A stretch of DNA of 64,000 bases from Candidatus Obscuribacterales bacterium (GCA_020634035.1 JACKCM010000004.1:496001-560000), one strand, 5' to 3'; counted from the stretch's first letter, positions 17,983-27,340 are shown. Notes: generated by a model not told the origin, from the letters alone. A program made the numbers and translations.

Positions 17983-19941
17983 TCAGGGCTTGGTTTTGCC
18001 GTGAGTCTCCGGTGGCTGCAATATCATTTCTAATCCGGAGCGGGATTTTTGAGACAGATCCACGTCCAGTCCGGGTCGAATTTTATTGATTTCCAGTCTT
18101 AAAGAGTCCCTCAGTTGCTCGCAGCGGATGAACCGAAGATTCTTCAAAGAGGGGATTTCAGCCAGGCTCAGCGCTTCTTCTCTGGTGAATTCGGGACTGT
18201 CTTTGATACTGAGGTTCTCCAGTTTCATGGTGCGGAGGACTTCGAGATAATTGGGGGGCAGCTTGCCCAGTTCTATCTCTTTGAGGGTTCTGTTGCCTGT
18301 CAGGGCGGCGAAGTCTCGGGCGGCGATAGTATTCTGCGAGATATGAAGTCGGGTTATATTCGGAAGCTCTTTCATTTTATTGAGGAAAGAGAAATTCAGG
18401 GATTGATTGTCGGTCAAAACCAGGGTATCCAGGCTCTTTATATGTAAAATCGGCTCCAGACCCTTCTCGGTCAATATAGACCTTTCTATACAAAAGGATT
18501 TGAGCTTGTCGAGCCTGGTCAGAATCTGCAGATCTTCGTTCTTGAAGCCGTAGCATTGAATGAGATCAAGCGTTTCCATGTCTTTCATGCCGGCTATTAT
18601 CTTGAGCGCCGGAGCATCGATTACACATTCCATCAGTTTTAGTTTGCAAAGAGGCAGATGTGCTGCCGCTTTTAAAGTATCGCCTTTTAAATTGTCCATT
18701 CTGAAAAGCAGGGTATGGATGTCGTCATGCTCTTTTAGAAATTTCAGATCCGATTGTTTGCCGTCCACATCTCCCATGACAGAGTAATACCCAGGGGCAT
18801 GATGCTTCTCTGCTTTCAAATAAGGTTCGACGCCGGTGATTGTGTCTAAGGCTATACTGTTGTCCAGGAAGACTTCTTTCTGTTTCTTTGTTTTGCTTTC
18901 CTGGCTTTTCTCATTGCCTTTGTCGAGACCTGGAAGAAACACTTTCATGGCGAGCAGAGCGGTTCCTAATAAGAAAGCCAGAATAATCGCAGCGGTGATC
19001 ACTGGCTTTCTGGTTTTGCGGCGGTTTTTTGTTGAGCCAGGACCTATCTCTTCGTTGCCGGGCTCCTCATCTTCAAAGACGGCGTTCTCGTAGTTCTCCA
19101 GGTCTTGTAGTACTTCGTCGAAGCTCTTATATCGGTCCGCTTCTTTTTTTGCCAGGCAGCGAGCGACAAGCTTTTCTATGGCAGCAGGAAACTCGATATC
19201 AGAGCGCTCTATTAAGGTCGGCGGCGCGGCATTGGCGTGCAGCATCATTGTGGCGCTGGCTGACTCGCCAAGAAAAGGCGGATCACCCGAGAGCATCTCG
19301 AATAGTACACAGCCGAAGCTGTAGATATCCGAAGACTTCGAGACAGGCTCTCCTCGTACGGCTTCAGGGCTCATATAAGGCGGACTTCCCACAGCGGCTC
19401 CAGCGCGGGTCAGCTCCAGAGCCGTGCCTTCTTCTATTTTGGCGATGCCGAAATCCACCAGTTTGATGGTGATTTCGTCATGGTTCTTTCTATCCTTATC
19501 TAAAAGTATGTTCGATGGTTTTAGATCCCGATGAAGCACTCCGTGATCATGCGAATGTTTCATGCCCAGGCAGATTTGCTTCAACAAAGGGACGGCATCG
19601 CTCAGTCTGAGCGCTTTTAGCTTGTGAAGCCTTTCTTCGAGACTTTCCCCTTCTATATATTCCATGGTCAAAAAGAGCTGACCGTCTTCCAGTAATCCGA
19701 AATCGAGTATTTTTATGATATTCGGGTGCTCTAGTTTTGCTATTGCCCGGGCTTCGGTTTGCAGCCGGGCTGCTTTGATATCGTCAGGATTTTTGTTGAG
19801 GAGCTTCATGGCGACGATTCTTTTGATCGAAGTGTCTTCGCATTTTAAGACCACGCCCATGGCGCCCTCGCCCAGTTTAGCCAGGGGTTTGTATCTGGTG
19901 CTCTGAAAGTATTCGGCTATTTCGTCCCTTACCATAAACAC
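17983..19941 (-). CDS. Receptor-like Ser/Thr protein kinase with LRR-like C-terminal region
   Basis: 652 residues. The kinase domain spans about 17-285: glycine loop GEGAMG, catalytic-lysine motif VAMK (Lys46), HRDLKPSN with Asp139, DFG at 163-165 and SPEAVRGE of the activation segment. An Arg/Lys-rich linker leads to one membrane helix (VITAAIILAFLLGTALLAMK, 314-335). The remaining 315 residues contain LRR-like leucine motifs (LDTLVLTDNQSL, ITRLHISQNTI) and should face outward. A GTG at 19941 follows AGAGGG; the ATG at 19935 is also possible. All catalytic residues are present, so it should be active. Confidence 0.92.
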   Translation of the reverse strand: MFMVRDEIAEYFQSTRYKPLAKLGEGAMGVVLKCEDTSIKRIVAMKLLNKNPDDIKAARLQTEARAIAKLEHPNIIKILDFGLLEDGQLFLTMEYIEGESLEERLHKLKALRLSDAVPLLKQICLGMKHSHDHGVLHRDLKPSNILLDKDRKNHDEITIKLVDFGIAKIEEGTALELTRAGAAVGSPPYMSPEAVRGEPVSKSSDIYSFGCVLFEMLSGDPPFLGESASATMMLHANAAPPTLIERSDIEFPAAIEKLVARCLAKKEADRYKSFDEVLQDLENYENAVFEDEEPGNEEIGPGSTKNRRKTRKPVITAAIILAFLLGTALLAMKVFLPGLDKGNEKSQESKTKKQKEVFLDNSIALDTITGVEPYLKAEKHHAPGYYSVMGDVDGKQSDLKFLKEHDDIHTLLFRMDNLKGDTLKAAAHLPLCKLKLMECVIDAPALKIIAGMKDMETLDLIQCYGFKNEDLQILTRLDKLKSFCIERSILTEKGLEPILHIKSLDTLVLTDNQSLNFSFLNKMKELPNITRLHISQNTIAARDFAALTGNRTLKEIELGKLPPNYLEVLRTMKLENLSIKDSPEFTREEALSLAEIPSLKNLRFIRCEQLRDSLRLEINKIRPGLDVDLSQKSRSGLEMILQPPETHGKTKP

Positions 19942-20053
19942 CCATGCCCTCTAGCAATTCATACCCGGCCATCGGGTCTATCTAGAATAAGGCGGGATAA
20001 TTTTGCCGTTTCACCGGGAACAAGGTGGTAGGTAAATGGAGGATTTCGATTTG

Positions 20054-20611
20054 ATGCGAGCAGTTGCTTTGTCTTTGATTGTCTTACTCTCGGGTGTGGT
20101 TCCGGCAGCTTCGGCTTATGATCCCAACTTAGATCAGAAGGTTAAGTACCATCAGTCTCGAACCAACTGGAAGATAAAAGAAGGCCAGGAGCGGATGAGA
20201 AAGGCTAGAGAGTCGATGCACTCCTCCGCGAACTCTTCTTATGGGGGCAGCAGTTCGTCCTCCTCAAGCAGCTACGCCCATAACAGTAGAAGTACATCTA
20301 AAAGTGCTGCCGGTCGTCCCTCTACCGGTCCGAGCCAGGCTTTGCAATCTTTTATATCGATAGCCAATCGTGCCAATCGAATCGAGTATCTTTATCCTTA
20401 TGCTTTGAAGGGTAAAACCGAGTACTGGCAGCGCCTGAGCACGGACAATAAGATGAAAGAGTTGCGGCGTATCAAGAACTGGACAGGAAGTGCCCGGATG
20501 CTTTCTGTCGACAATAAGGGGTCTCTGGCTACAATTAAAATGCAGGGTAGAGTTCGCGGTGTCAACATGTGGGTAGAGAACGGCCAGTGGAAATACAGCG
20601 ACGATTTCTAG
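20054..20611 (+). CDS. Exported serine-rich protein of unknown function
   Basis: About 185 residues from the ATG at 20054, which follows GGAGG by 11 nt; an in-frame ATG at 20036 is less well placed. A signal peptide (AVALSLIVLLSGVVPAASA) is followed by a charged helix (about 25-55), a Ser/Gly/Tyr-rich low-complexity part (GGSSSSSSSSYAHNS) and a C-terminal domain of about 110 residues with beta-strand-like sequence (NKGSLATIKMQGRVRGVN, MWVENGQWKYSDDF). That end resembles small DUF4878- or SnoaL-like lipoprotein domains, but I would not name it. Confidence 0.8.
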   Translation: MRAVALSLIVLLSGVVPAASAYDPNLDQKVKYHQSRTNWKIKEGQERMRKARESMHSSANSSYGGSSSSSSSSYAHNSRSTSKSAAGRPSTGPSQALQSFISIANRANRIEYLYPYALKGKTEYWQRLSTDNKMKELRRIKNWTGSARMLSVDNKGSLATIKMQGRVRGVNMWVENGQWKYSDDF

Positions 20612-20624
20612 AAATATTAGAAAG

Positions 20625-21602
20625 TTAAGCCCGGGGAGGAAACGCGATGGTGTTGCCTCCCCTTTCTATTGCCTGTTCAGAGGCTTGCTCCGCTTTCACC
20701 AGCAACTCTTTCCAGCTTGTGCCGTGGGTGGGGAAGGAGGCTACACCGATGCTGGCAATCAACGAGAATTTGTACTGTCTGAACTGCAAAATTGATGTCT
20801 CCAGGGCTCTTCGAATCTCGTCCATCAACTGGGCGGCGTTGGGTGCCATGAATTCGGGCAGGACCACTATGATTTTGTTCTCGAATCTACCGGCAATCTC
20901 CATATCGAGGTCTATATAGTGTGCAAGAATCTTTCCCAGGTTCTGTAAGGCGGCATCCACCGCCAGTTCTCCGAAATGACCGCGAATCAACTCTAGCTCG
21001 TGAAAGGTGATGATACAGACCGAAAGCGGACGCTGGTGCCGGGCTGCTCTTTTTACCTCTCTCTCCAGCATTTTCATTGAATGTCTGAAATTATAGATTG
21101 TGGGAATCTGCTGGTCATAGAAGTAGGTCCGCTCTATCTTGTCTTGCTGAGCGGCTCTGGCCGGTGAGAGAATCTGGTCTTGGGCCTGACCCTGACTGCC
21201 GGTCTCACCCTGACCTTGCAATTGGGGCTCTTCTGCACCGTTTTGTCCCAGCAGTTCGGGCTTCCCGTCGATGGCAGGTTTAAGCGGATTGGGCGGTGCA
21301 TTGGGGGGCAGGTGCGGTTGGGCTCTAGGTTTCGGCGGTGCTTTCACCGGCATCTGGGCAAGCGCTTTCAGTTGCTCTTGTATATCCGGGGCAAGAGGTG
21401 CCGGCTCTTCTTCGCCTTCTTTCAAAATCGGAATATCCGCTTTTTGAAAGCCGCCCAGCATCGCTTCCACATCAGGCTTGTTCGGTTTTCTGCCCATCAG
21501 GCTGCGAGACTGATCCGTCGTGGTCGGCCGACCTTTTCTGACGCCGCTCAGGCGTCGGTTGAAGGGGTCTTCGGCGATTATCCGGTCTTGGTCGTTGGGC
21601 AT
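20625..21602 (-). CDS. Degenerate GGDEF-domain protein
   Basis: About 325 residues from the ATG at 21602; a TTG at 21647 could extend it by 15 residues. The N-terminal half is Pro/Gln-rich and probably disordered. The last 175 residues form a diguanylate-cyclase-like fold: FRHSMKMLEREVKRAARHQR, then SVCIITFHELELI, and SLIASIGVASFPTHG near the end. The active-site loop reads AGRFENKIIVVLPE where GGDEF should be, so the enzyme cannot be a normal cyclase and may only bind nucleotide or protein. It closes a cluster with the pseudokinase and the SAF/TPR gene. Confidence 0.8.
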   Translation of the reverse strand: MPNDQDRIIAEDPFNRRLSGVRKGRPTTTDQSRSLMGRKPNKPDVEAMLGGFQKADIPILKEGEEEPAPLAPDIQEQLKALAQMPVKAPPKPRAQPHLPPNAPPNPLKPAIDGKPELLGQNGAEEPQLQGQGETGSQGQAQDQILSPARAAQQDKIERTYFYDQQIPTIYNFRHSMKMLEREVKRAARHQRPLSVCIITFHELELIRGHFGELAVDAALQNLGKILAHYIDLDMEIAGRFENKIIVVLPEFMAPNAAQLMDEIRRALETSILQFRQYKFSLIASIGVASFPTHGTSWKELLVKAEQASEQAIERGGNTIAFPPRA

Positions 21603-21715
21603 TTGCGAAGCAGTATAAGAAAATATAGGACTACGTATACCATTCAACTTACCCGAATCGGTAGAAGATTTATCTATAAAGGCTTCTGGTCAAAGAGGCG
21701 GATAATTTTGAGGAC

Positions 21716-23083
21716 TCAGCGCATCCAGGCGTCCTGGGCGGGTTTATAGCTCAGCTCTTTTGCTTTTGCATAGTCAGAGGCGGCGGCAGCTTCATCTTTC
21801 AGCTTCTCTTTCAGGCATGCTCTTTCGTAGTAGAGCAAACCAGAGTCCGGTTGCCTCGCCAGTGCTCTATCGAGAGTGGCTTCTGCCTCTTTCAGCATGG
21901 CTTTCTTAGACATCATATTCGATACCAGTGCGGCGACTTTTTCCGGCTCCGGGTCTATCTCATAACTGCGCCAGTTCTTTTTACTCTTCTTCTCTTTGGT
22001 TTTGTCATCGCCTGGATATGCTGCAACCGCCAGGGCGGCTTCTTTTAGCGCTTTCGTCGGATCTTTCTGCTCGAGATAACAACGGGCTTTGCCTATATGA
22101 GCTCCGAAAAGATCCGACACCGCAAGGCTGCGGTCGAAGAAGATCATAGCCCGGTGATAATTCTGTTTGCCGGCAAGAATCCGTCCTTTTAGTTCATAGA
22201 GACCGGCGAGGTCCCAGTAGTCTGATTCTATCGCTTTGTTTACATCGACAAGGGCTTTGTCATAGTCTTTCAAGCGACAATAGCTGCGCCCTCGATAATA
22301 CAGAGGGTATCCGTCGTCAGATTTTATTCGTATTGCTTCGGTAAGGATCTCGATCGCTTCTTTTGGCTTGTTCTGACGATAATAGGCAACTCCTTCATAG
22401 GTATAGGGCTCGGGGTTGTCCGGGTCGGCTTTGATCGCTTTCTGACTGTATTTAATCGTTTTATCGAGGTCGTTGTCCTTGAGGGTGATATAGGCAAGAT
22501 AGTTGTAGGAATAGTCAGAGGTGCTGTCGAGGGCTACTGCCTTTTCGAAGCTCTCCACTGCTTGATCAGGTTTGTCCAGTTTCCAGTAAGCGTGACCGAG
22601 CCATTCATAGGCTGCGGATGAATGGGGATCTTCTTTGAGCGCTTCTTGAAAGAGTTCCACCGCCCGGGTTTTATCGTCCATTTTGAGATAGCGACTACCC
22701 AGTCGGGTCAATTCTCTTGCCGATTGTGGTTTTTTGAGAAGATGAGAGCGCAGGACCTCTCCTTTTTCAAAAGTCCTTGACGGAATGTGATCTACCGCAT
22801 CTGCCAGCTTGTCGACCGCCATCGCCGGTATGTCATCCGGGGCTGCCAGTCTTGTTTCGACATCGGAATTGATGATGCCGTCGAAAGCGTCGATTTTGTT
22901 TTTGGCGATTACTACGGTGCCCGCCGGGCTTCCTTTAGGCGGAGGTCCGGCTTTGATGTATTTCGAACTGATGAAAAGCTCCCAGACTAAGAAACAGCCG
23001 CCCATGAAGCAGACGAGGCAGACCAGGGCGAGACCGACCAGGATATTGATGAGAGTCTTGTTTTGATCGTAGTACTCGGACAC
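21716..23083 (-). CDS. Membrane-anchored SAF-domain/TPR protein
   Basis: 455 residues from a GTG at 23083. One N-terminal membrane helix (INILVGLALVCLVCFMGGCF) is followed by an SAF-like beta domain (about 55-115; AGTVVIAKNKIDAFDGIINSD read in parts), the type found in CpaB pilus-assembly proteins. TPRs fill the rest (about 125-445), e.g. SAAYEWLGHAYWKLDKPDQA. The gene starts 15 bp after the stop of the pseudokinase gene, so the two are likely cotranscribed. A scaffold role in an envelope complex controlled by the kinase-like partner is inference. Confidence 0.85.
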   Translation of the reverse strand: MSEYYDQNKTLINILVGLALVCLVCFMGGCFLVWELFISSKYIKAGPPPKGSPAGTVVIAKNKIDAFDGIINSDVETRLAAPDDIPAMAVDKLADAVDHIPSRTFEKGEVLRSHLLKKPQSARELTRLGSRYLKMDDKTRAVELFQEALKEDPHSSAAYEWLGHAYWKLDKPDQAVESFEKAVALDSTSDYSYNYLAYITLKDNDLDKTIKYSQKAIKADPDNPEPYTYEGVAYYRQNKPKEAIEILTEAIRIKSDDGYPLYYRGRSYCRLKDYDKALVDVNKAIESDYWDLAGLYELKGRILAGKQNYHRAMIFFDRSLAVSDLFGAHIGKARCYLEQKDPTKALKEAALAVAAYPGDDKTKEKKSKKNWRSYEIDPEPEKVAALVSNMMSKKAMLKEAEATLDRALARQPDSGLLYYERACLKEKLKDEAAAASDYAKAKELSYKPAQDAWMR

Positions 23084-23098
23084 GATTTACTTTTGTAC

Positions 23099-24139
23099 TC
23101 AACCGCCCATGAACTTCTTAACTTTGCTTACCCAGTTGTCCGCTTCTTTCTCTTTCTCTTTATCGGCATAGGCGGAGCGCGGCAATTTTTCCCAGTTTTT
23201 GATATCCACCTCATGCTCCATGGTGGTTGCAGTGCGCTTGCGCGCCGCCATCAGCTCCTCTTTCAGTTCGGCTAAAGATTGTACGCGTCGGTTCTTATCA
23301 GCCTGCAGGCATTTGCGAAGCAAGGCTTCCAAATTGGCCTGCCCTGACAAGCTTGAGCTGAATTCAGACTCGGAGAAAGGCACTATATTCGATGCCATTT
23401 TGTTGTTGAGCATCTCCACGGCGGTGCTGCCTTTAAAAGGCAGGCGTCCGCAGACCATTTCATAGAGCACGATGGCAAAAACATAGATATCCGAGCGAAT
23501 ATCCACTCCACTTTCCATGCCCTGTTCAGGGCTCAGATAAGCATAGCTCGCCCCTTCGGAGGGCAATTCTGAGTTATATAGCTCCGGCTCTTCCGGATGA
23601 AAGATAGAGTCCAGATCGACCAGCTTTACTTCGGGCAGTTGCTTGTTGAAATAGTCAATCAGAAGTATGTCTGAGGGCTTGAAGCTGGTGTGGAAAATGC
23701 CGTGGGCATGTAATTGCTCCAGGGCATCAAGGAGTTCGAAGCCTATCTCTAGCGCTTTGTCCACCGGTAGATGCTTATAGTCTTTGAGCAGCTCTTTTAG
23801 GCTGATAGCTTTGATCAGTTCGGTGACAAGATAAGGCTCTCCTGCTTCACTTTTGCCGAAGTCATAGACCGAGACGAAGTTCTTGTGTTTGCTCACTTCT
23901 ATGAGAACGCTGCCTTCAAGAGCCAGCTTTCGCTCACCGATTCTGGTGCTGCAATTCTCTCGCAGAATTTTGACGGCAACCAGGGCATCGCCCGGATAAA
24001 CCTTTGCCGAGTAGACGCGGCTGGAACTGCCCGAGCCTATTAGTTTCTGAATCAAATATTTGCCGTCGATGCGCTGATTCAGATGTGGTGGTGCGCAGGC
24101 GTCCGAGTTTAAATCAAGTTGCTCAAATGGATCGAACAT
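23099..24139 (-). CDS. Predicted pseudokinase (Ser/Thr kinase fold, catalytic Asp missing)
   Basis: 346 residues. The kinase fold is complete: glycine loop IGSGSSSRVYSAK, ATP-lysine Lys57 in VAVKILR, SPEQG and RSDIYVFAIVLYEMV of the C-lobe. The catalytic loop, however, reads HTSFKPSD (150-157) in place of HRDLKPEN, so the catalytic Asp is Ser152 and the metal-binding Asn is Asp156. DFG is replaced by DLD (175-177). It has no membrane helix, so it is cytoplasmic. It likely works as a regulator or scaffold for the next gene's product. Confidence 0.88.
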   Translation of the reverse strand: MFDPFEQLDLNSDACAPPHLNQRIDGKYLIQKLIGSGSSSRVYSAKVYPGDALVAVKILRENCSTRIGERKLALEGSVLIEVSKHKNFVSVYDFGKSEAGEPYLVTELIKAISLKELLKDYKHLPVDKALEIGFELLDALEQLHAHGIFHTSFKPSDILLIDYFNKQLPEVKLVDLDSIFHPEEPELYNSELPSEGASYAYLSPEQGMESGVDIRSDIYVFAIVLYEMVCGRLPFKGSTAVEMLNNKMASNIVPFSESEFSSSLSGQANLEALLRKCLQADKNRRVQSLAELKEELMAARKRTATTMEHEVDIKNWEKLPRSAYADKEKEKEADNWVSKVKKFMGG

Positions 24140-24232
24140 AGCCGGAGATTCTCTCCTACAATTCGGGTCATTTTTTGATCATACCCGTATTTTTTCTAGG
24201 AGCCGTTCTCTTTATTTTGATTTGACTATTGT

Positions 24233-25699
24233 CTAAGGTTGAACCGGATGATTGATATAAAGAAGCGCTGCGGTGGCTTGATCTCGCCTGGAGAGAACCG
24301 GTCTTATGCTGGGCGATTCTGAGAAGAACATGATGTCGGCATTATTGTTGGAATGTCCGTTGATGCCTATGGCATGACCGACCTCATGAAGACAGACTTT
24401 AATGATTTCGTCCTGGCTCATCATCTGACCGGTAGAACGTGATCTGGTCAAGATTGTGATCGTCGCACCACCCAGATTGACGTTCTGTCCATCGGGCAGC
24501 GGCTGACCGGAGAGCCTGGTGAGACCTCCTTCTACCAGGCGGCCCCTGTCCATGATCTGGTTCGGATTATCAGTCCAGTTGCAGACTATATTAGCGGACT
24601 GGGGAGACGTGGCCAGGCTCATTTTGAGTTTGTTGCCGGTTGCCTCGGCCCAGCTGGTGAAGGCGTTCATAAGGGCTTCTTTGAAGAACGGATTGTACCC
24701 GTTCAATCCGGTTCCATCTGCTATATAGATCTTGAGCGGCATCGCGGCAGGCGGCCAGCGAAAGTATTTGCCACCGGATGCGGCACCGACTAGATAATTG
24801 TTCGCGCCGGCATTTTGAAACTGATTTTGACCGCCACCGCCGCCACCAGCTTGTCTCATCTGATCTGACAGAGCTTTGACTCGACCGGCTATCTCTCTTG
24901 CTTTAGGAGAATTTGGATTCTCTTTGAGATATCTCTGGTACCAGTTTATGGCTTGTGCAATATCGCCGAGACTTTGATAGTTAGAGGCTATATTAATAAC
25001 GCTCTCTTTTTGTGATGGATCCAGTGAGAGCGCCCTTTGAAATGCGTCGATGGCTTGTTGATGCTGGCCTTCTTTAGCCAGGGCATAGCCGAGATAGAAA
25101 AATCCCGGAGCAAAATCAGAATTGGATGCCGTGACCTGTTGGAAGGTGGCAACAGCGGCTCTGGCATTGCCCGAGTTCAGCTGGGCTTGACCCTGTTCTA
25201 CCATGCTGCGCAGATTGCCCTGGTTGCTTCTCACCCCTGCTTGATTGAGATAGGCTTTTGCCTGGGCGGTCATGGGCGAATTCGGATTCTCTTGAATAAA
25301 CTGTTGCAGTAAGGGCGTCGCCTTCTCTAAATTGCCCAGGTTCATATAGCAGGTCGCCAGGTTTATCTTGATGAAGGACATACTAGAATCGATGCTGAGA
25401 GCGCGTTCGTATTCTGGAATAGCTTTCTGAGTTTTGAGACTGTTTTGATAGGCCATGCCAAGATAGCCGTGCACCTCGGCTGCATCAGGTTCGAGCTTTT
25501 CAGCTTTTTTCAGTAGAGAGAGAGCCTGGTCGAACTGTCGATTGTTTATCAACTGCTCCGCTTGCTGGCACATAGAGCGGACTTCGTCACTCAGGGCGAA
25601 GCCGGGGCTTAAGAATGTGCCACCAGATATGGTAAGCAGCAGTATTATCAAAGCCTTGAGCAAATTCTGGTTTGATTGAAATCTCTTTGTGAAGTTCAT
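24233..25699 (-). CDS. Exported TPR protein with a matrixin-like zinc protease domain
   Basis: About 488 residues from the ATG at 25699; the frame opens further upstream but without coding signs. A signal peptide (LLKALIILLLTISGG) is followed by TPRs (about 40-280), a Gly/Gln linker, and a metallopeptidase domain. The zinc motif HEVGHAIGINGHS places ligands at His438, His442 and His449 with Glu439 as base, and ADIMF supplies the Met-turn; the third His follows after an extra residue, as in some cyanobacterial relatives. It is divergently oriented from the ArsC/Spx-like gene, about 80 bp apart. Confidence 0.88.
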   Translation of the reverse strand: MNFTKRFQSNQNLLKALIILLLTISGGTFLSPGFALSDEVRSMCQQAEQLINNRQFDQALSLLKKAEKLEPDAAEVHGYLGMAYQNSLKTQKAIPEYERALSIDSSMSFIKINLATCYMNLGNLEKATPLLQQFIQENPNSPMTAQAKAYLNQAGVRSNQGNLRSMVEQGQAQLNSGNARAAVATFQQVTASNSDFAPGFFYLGYALAKEGQHQQAIDAFQRALSLDPSQKESVINIASNYQSLGDIAQAINWYQRYLKENPNSPKAREIAGRVKALSDQMRQAGGGGGGQNQFQNAGANNYLVGAASGGKYFRWPPAAMPLKIYIADGTGLNGYNPFFKEALMNAFTSWAEATGNKLKMSLATSPQSANIVCNWTDNPNQIMDRGRLVEGGLTRLSGQPLPDGQNVNLGGATITILTRSRSTGQMMSQDEIIKVCLHEVGHAIGINGHSNNNADIMFFSESPSIRPVLSRRDQATAALLYINHPVQP

Positions 25700-25780
25700 G
25701 AAAACAGTATGGCAAAGATGTGGATATCGATCATTAATGATAATATTTTCGGCTGTCAATGCTTATCTAAGGAAGAGGAT

Positions 25781-26137
25781 ATGAGCACCAAAATAGTCGT
25801 CTATGAGAAACCAACATGTACCAAATGCCGCCAGGCTAACAAGCTTTTGAAAGAATGCGGTGTCGACTATGAAAAGATCAATTACTATGAGAAGCCGCTT
25901 TCAGCCAACAAACTGAAAGAGCTGGTCAAGAAGATGGGCATATCGGCTCGGGATCTGCTCAGAACAAGCGAGCAGGTCTATCGCGATCTGAAGCTGGCCA
26001 AGGCAGAGTTGAGCGATAAAGAGATAATCGATCTGATGGTCAAACATCCCGATCTGATTCAGCGCCCTATTGTTGAAAAGGGTAGTAAAGCAGTTCTTGG
26101 TAGACCTACCGAGAATATCAACGAGCTCATCAATTGA
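25781..26137 (+). CDS. ArsC/Spx-family thiol reductase-like protein
   Basis: 118 residues from the ATG at 25781, which has GGAAGAGG just upstream. Thioredoxin-fold ArsC family: the active site CTKC (in PTCTKCRQA) near residue 11, then RPIVEKGSKAVLGRP near 95, which carries the Arg pair and cis-Pro-like region of the family. Members include arsenate reductases, Spx regulators and YffB-like proteins; this one cannot be told apart by eye. It overlaps the next gene by 4 bp (TTGA), so the two are probably coupled. Confidence 0.88.
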   Translation: MSTKIVVYEKPTCTKCRQANKLLKECGVDYEKINYYEKPLSANKLKELVKKMGISARDLLRTSEQVYRDLKLAKAELSDKEIIDLMVKHPDLIQRPIVEKGSKAVLGRPTENINELIN

Positions 26138-27255
26138 AGTCGCTTTCGGTTTTCTGTTCTCCGGCTCGCTATGTTCAGGGCGAAGGAGCCACCGCTTCTT
26201 TAGGGGCTGAGATCTCCAGGCTTTCTCTTGGGCAGAGAGTTTTTGTATTAGCCGGTAAGAGCGCCATGAAACATCTGGCTGTCTCCTGGGATAGTAGTTT
26301 CGGGCAGGCTTCTTTAGATTATGAAGTGCTTGAATTCGCCGGAGAATGCACCAGGGCAGAAATAGAACGTGTCAAGTCGGCGGCGCGACTGTGGCAGGCA
26401 GAAGTTATAGTCGGCACCGGCGGCGGCAAAGTGCTGGACGCGGCAAGAGCAGTAGCCTGTGATCTTGATCTGCCGGTGGTGAACTGTCCTACTGTCGCTT
26501 CCAGTGATGCTCCCTGCAGCGCCCTTTCGGTTGTTTATAAAGAAAATGGAGAGTTCGACTCCTATCTTTTTTACAAGCGAAACCCTGATCTTGTGCTGGT
26601 GGACTCGGCCATGGTGGCTAAAGCACCGGGGCGATTGCTGAGTGCGGGGATGGGTGATGCCCTGGCGACATGGTTTGAGGCTAGAGCAGTCCGCGAGGCT
26701 AGTAAATTGAACCAGGTGGGAGGGGCGCCTACTATAAGCGCCACCGCCCTGGCCAAGCTCTGTTACGAGACCCTTCTGGAGGATGGTGCAGCGTCACTGG
26801 CTGCGGTGAATCGCTCTGAAGTGGACGATCATCTTGAACGTCTAATCGAGGCCAATACACTTCTATCCGGACTGGGCTTCGAATCGGGTGGGCTCGCGGT
26901 GGCACATTCGGTGCATAACGGTCTGACCACGGTGGAGGAGACCCATGCTTTCTACCATGGCGAGAAGGTGGCTTTCGGTGTTCTTGTCCAGCTTGTGCTA
27001 GAGAACCGTTCTGAAGACGAGATTCAAGAGGTGATGAAGTTCTGCCTCAGTGTAAACCTGCCTCTCACCTTCAGTCAGCTCGGTATAGACAGGGTCGAGC
27101 CTGCCCTGATTGATAGAATTGCTGAAAGAACAGTAGCGCCTGGAGAGACCGCCCATAATGAGCCTTTTGTCGTCAATGCCGAAATGGTGGCGGAGGCTTT
27201 GCGGCAAGCGGATCGGCGGGGACGAGATTTTCTCGGTTTGGGGCGGTCTGGGTAA
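26134..27255 (+). CDS. gldA: Glycerol dehydrogenase-like iron-containing alcohol dehydrogenase
   Basis: 373 residues. GldA-type group III alcohol dehydrogenase: the dinucleotide loop VGTGGGKVLDAARA, CPTVASSDAPCSALSVVY and the metal-binding set GMGDALATWFEARA, HSVHNGL and FYHGEKVAFG. These histidines and Asp coordinate zinc (GldA) or iron in this family. The enzyme oxidises glycerol to dihydroxyacetone with NAD; a related sn-glycerol-1-phosphate dehydrogenase role is a weaker alternative. Start is TTG at 26134, overlapping the stop of the ArsC-like gene. Confidence 0.88.
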   Translation: MKSLSVFCSPARYVQGEGATASLGAEISRLSLGQRVFVLAGKSAMKHLAVSWDSSFGQASLDYEVLEFAGECTRAEIERVKSAARLWQAEVIVGTGGGKVLDAARAVACDLDLPVVNCPTVASSDAPCSALSVVYKENGEFDSYLFYKRNPDLVLVDSAMVAKAPGRLLSAGMGDALATWFEARAVREASKLNQVGGAPTISATALAKLCYETLLEDGAASLAAVNRSEVDDHLERLIEANTLLSGLGFESGGLAVAHSVHNGLTTVEETHAFYHGEKVAFGVLVQLVLENRSEDEIQEVMKFCLSVNLPLTFSQLGIDRVEPALIDRIAERTVAPGETAHNEPFVVNAEMVAEALRQADRRGRDFLGLGRSG

Positions 27256-27340
27256 ATATATCGCCAAGATATAAGACTATTTTTGAATTTAATCCGGGAT
27301 TTCTCTATAGTTAAGATCTCTCGAAAGTCAGGTTTTCAAT

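Noticed and set aside
25676..25780. Upstream extension of the ArsC/Spx-like gene
   Set aside because: It overlaps the divergent protease gene start; GGAAGAGG directly before the ATG at 25781 and the family length support the shorter form.
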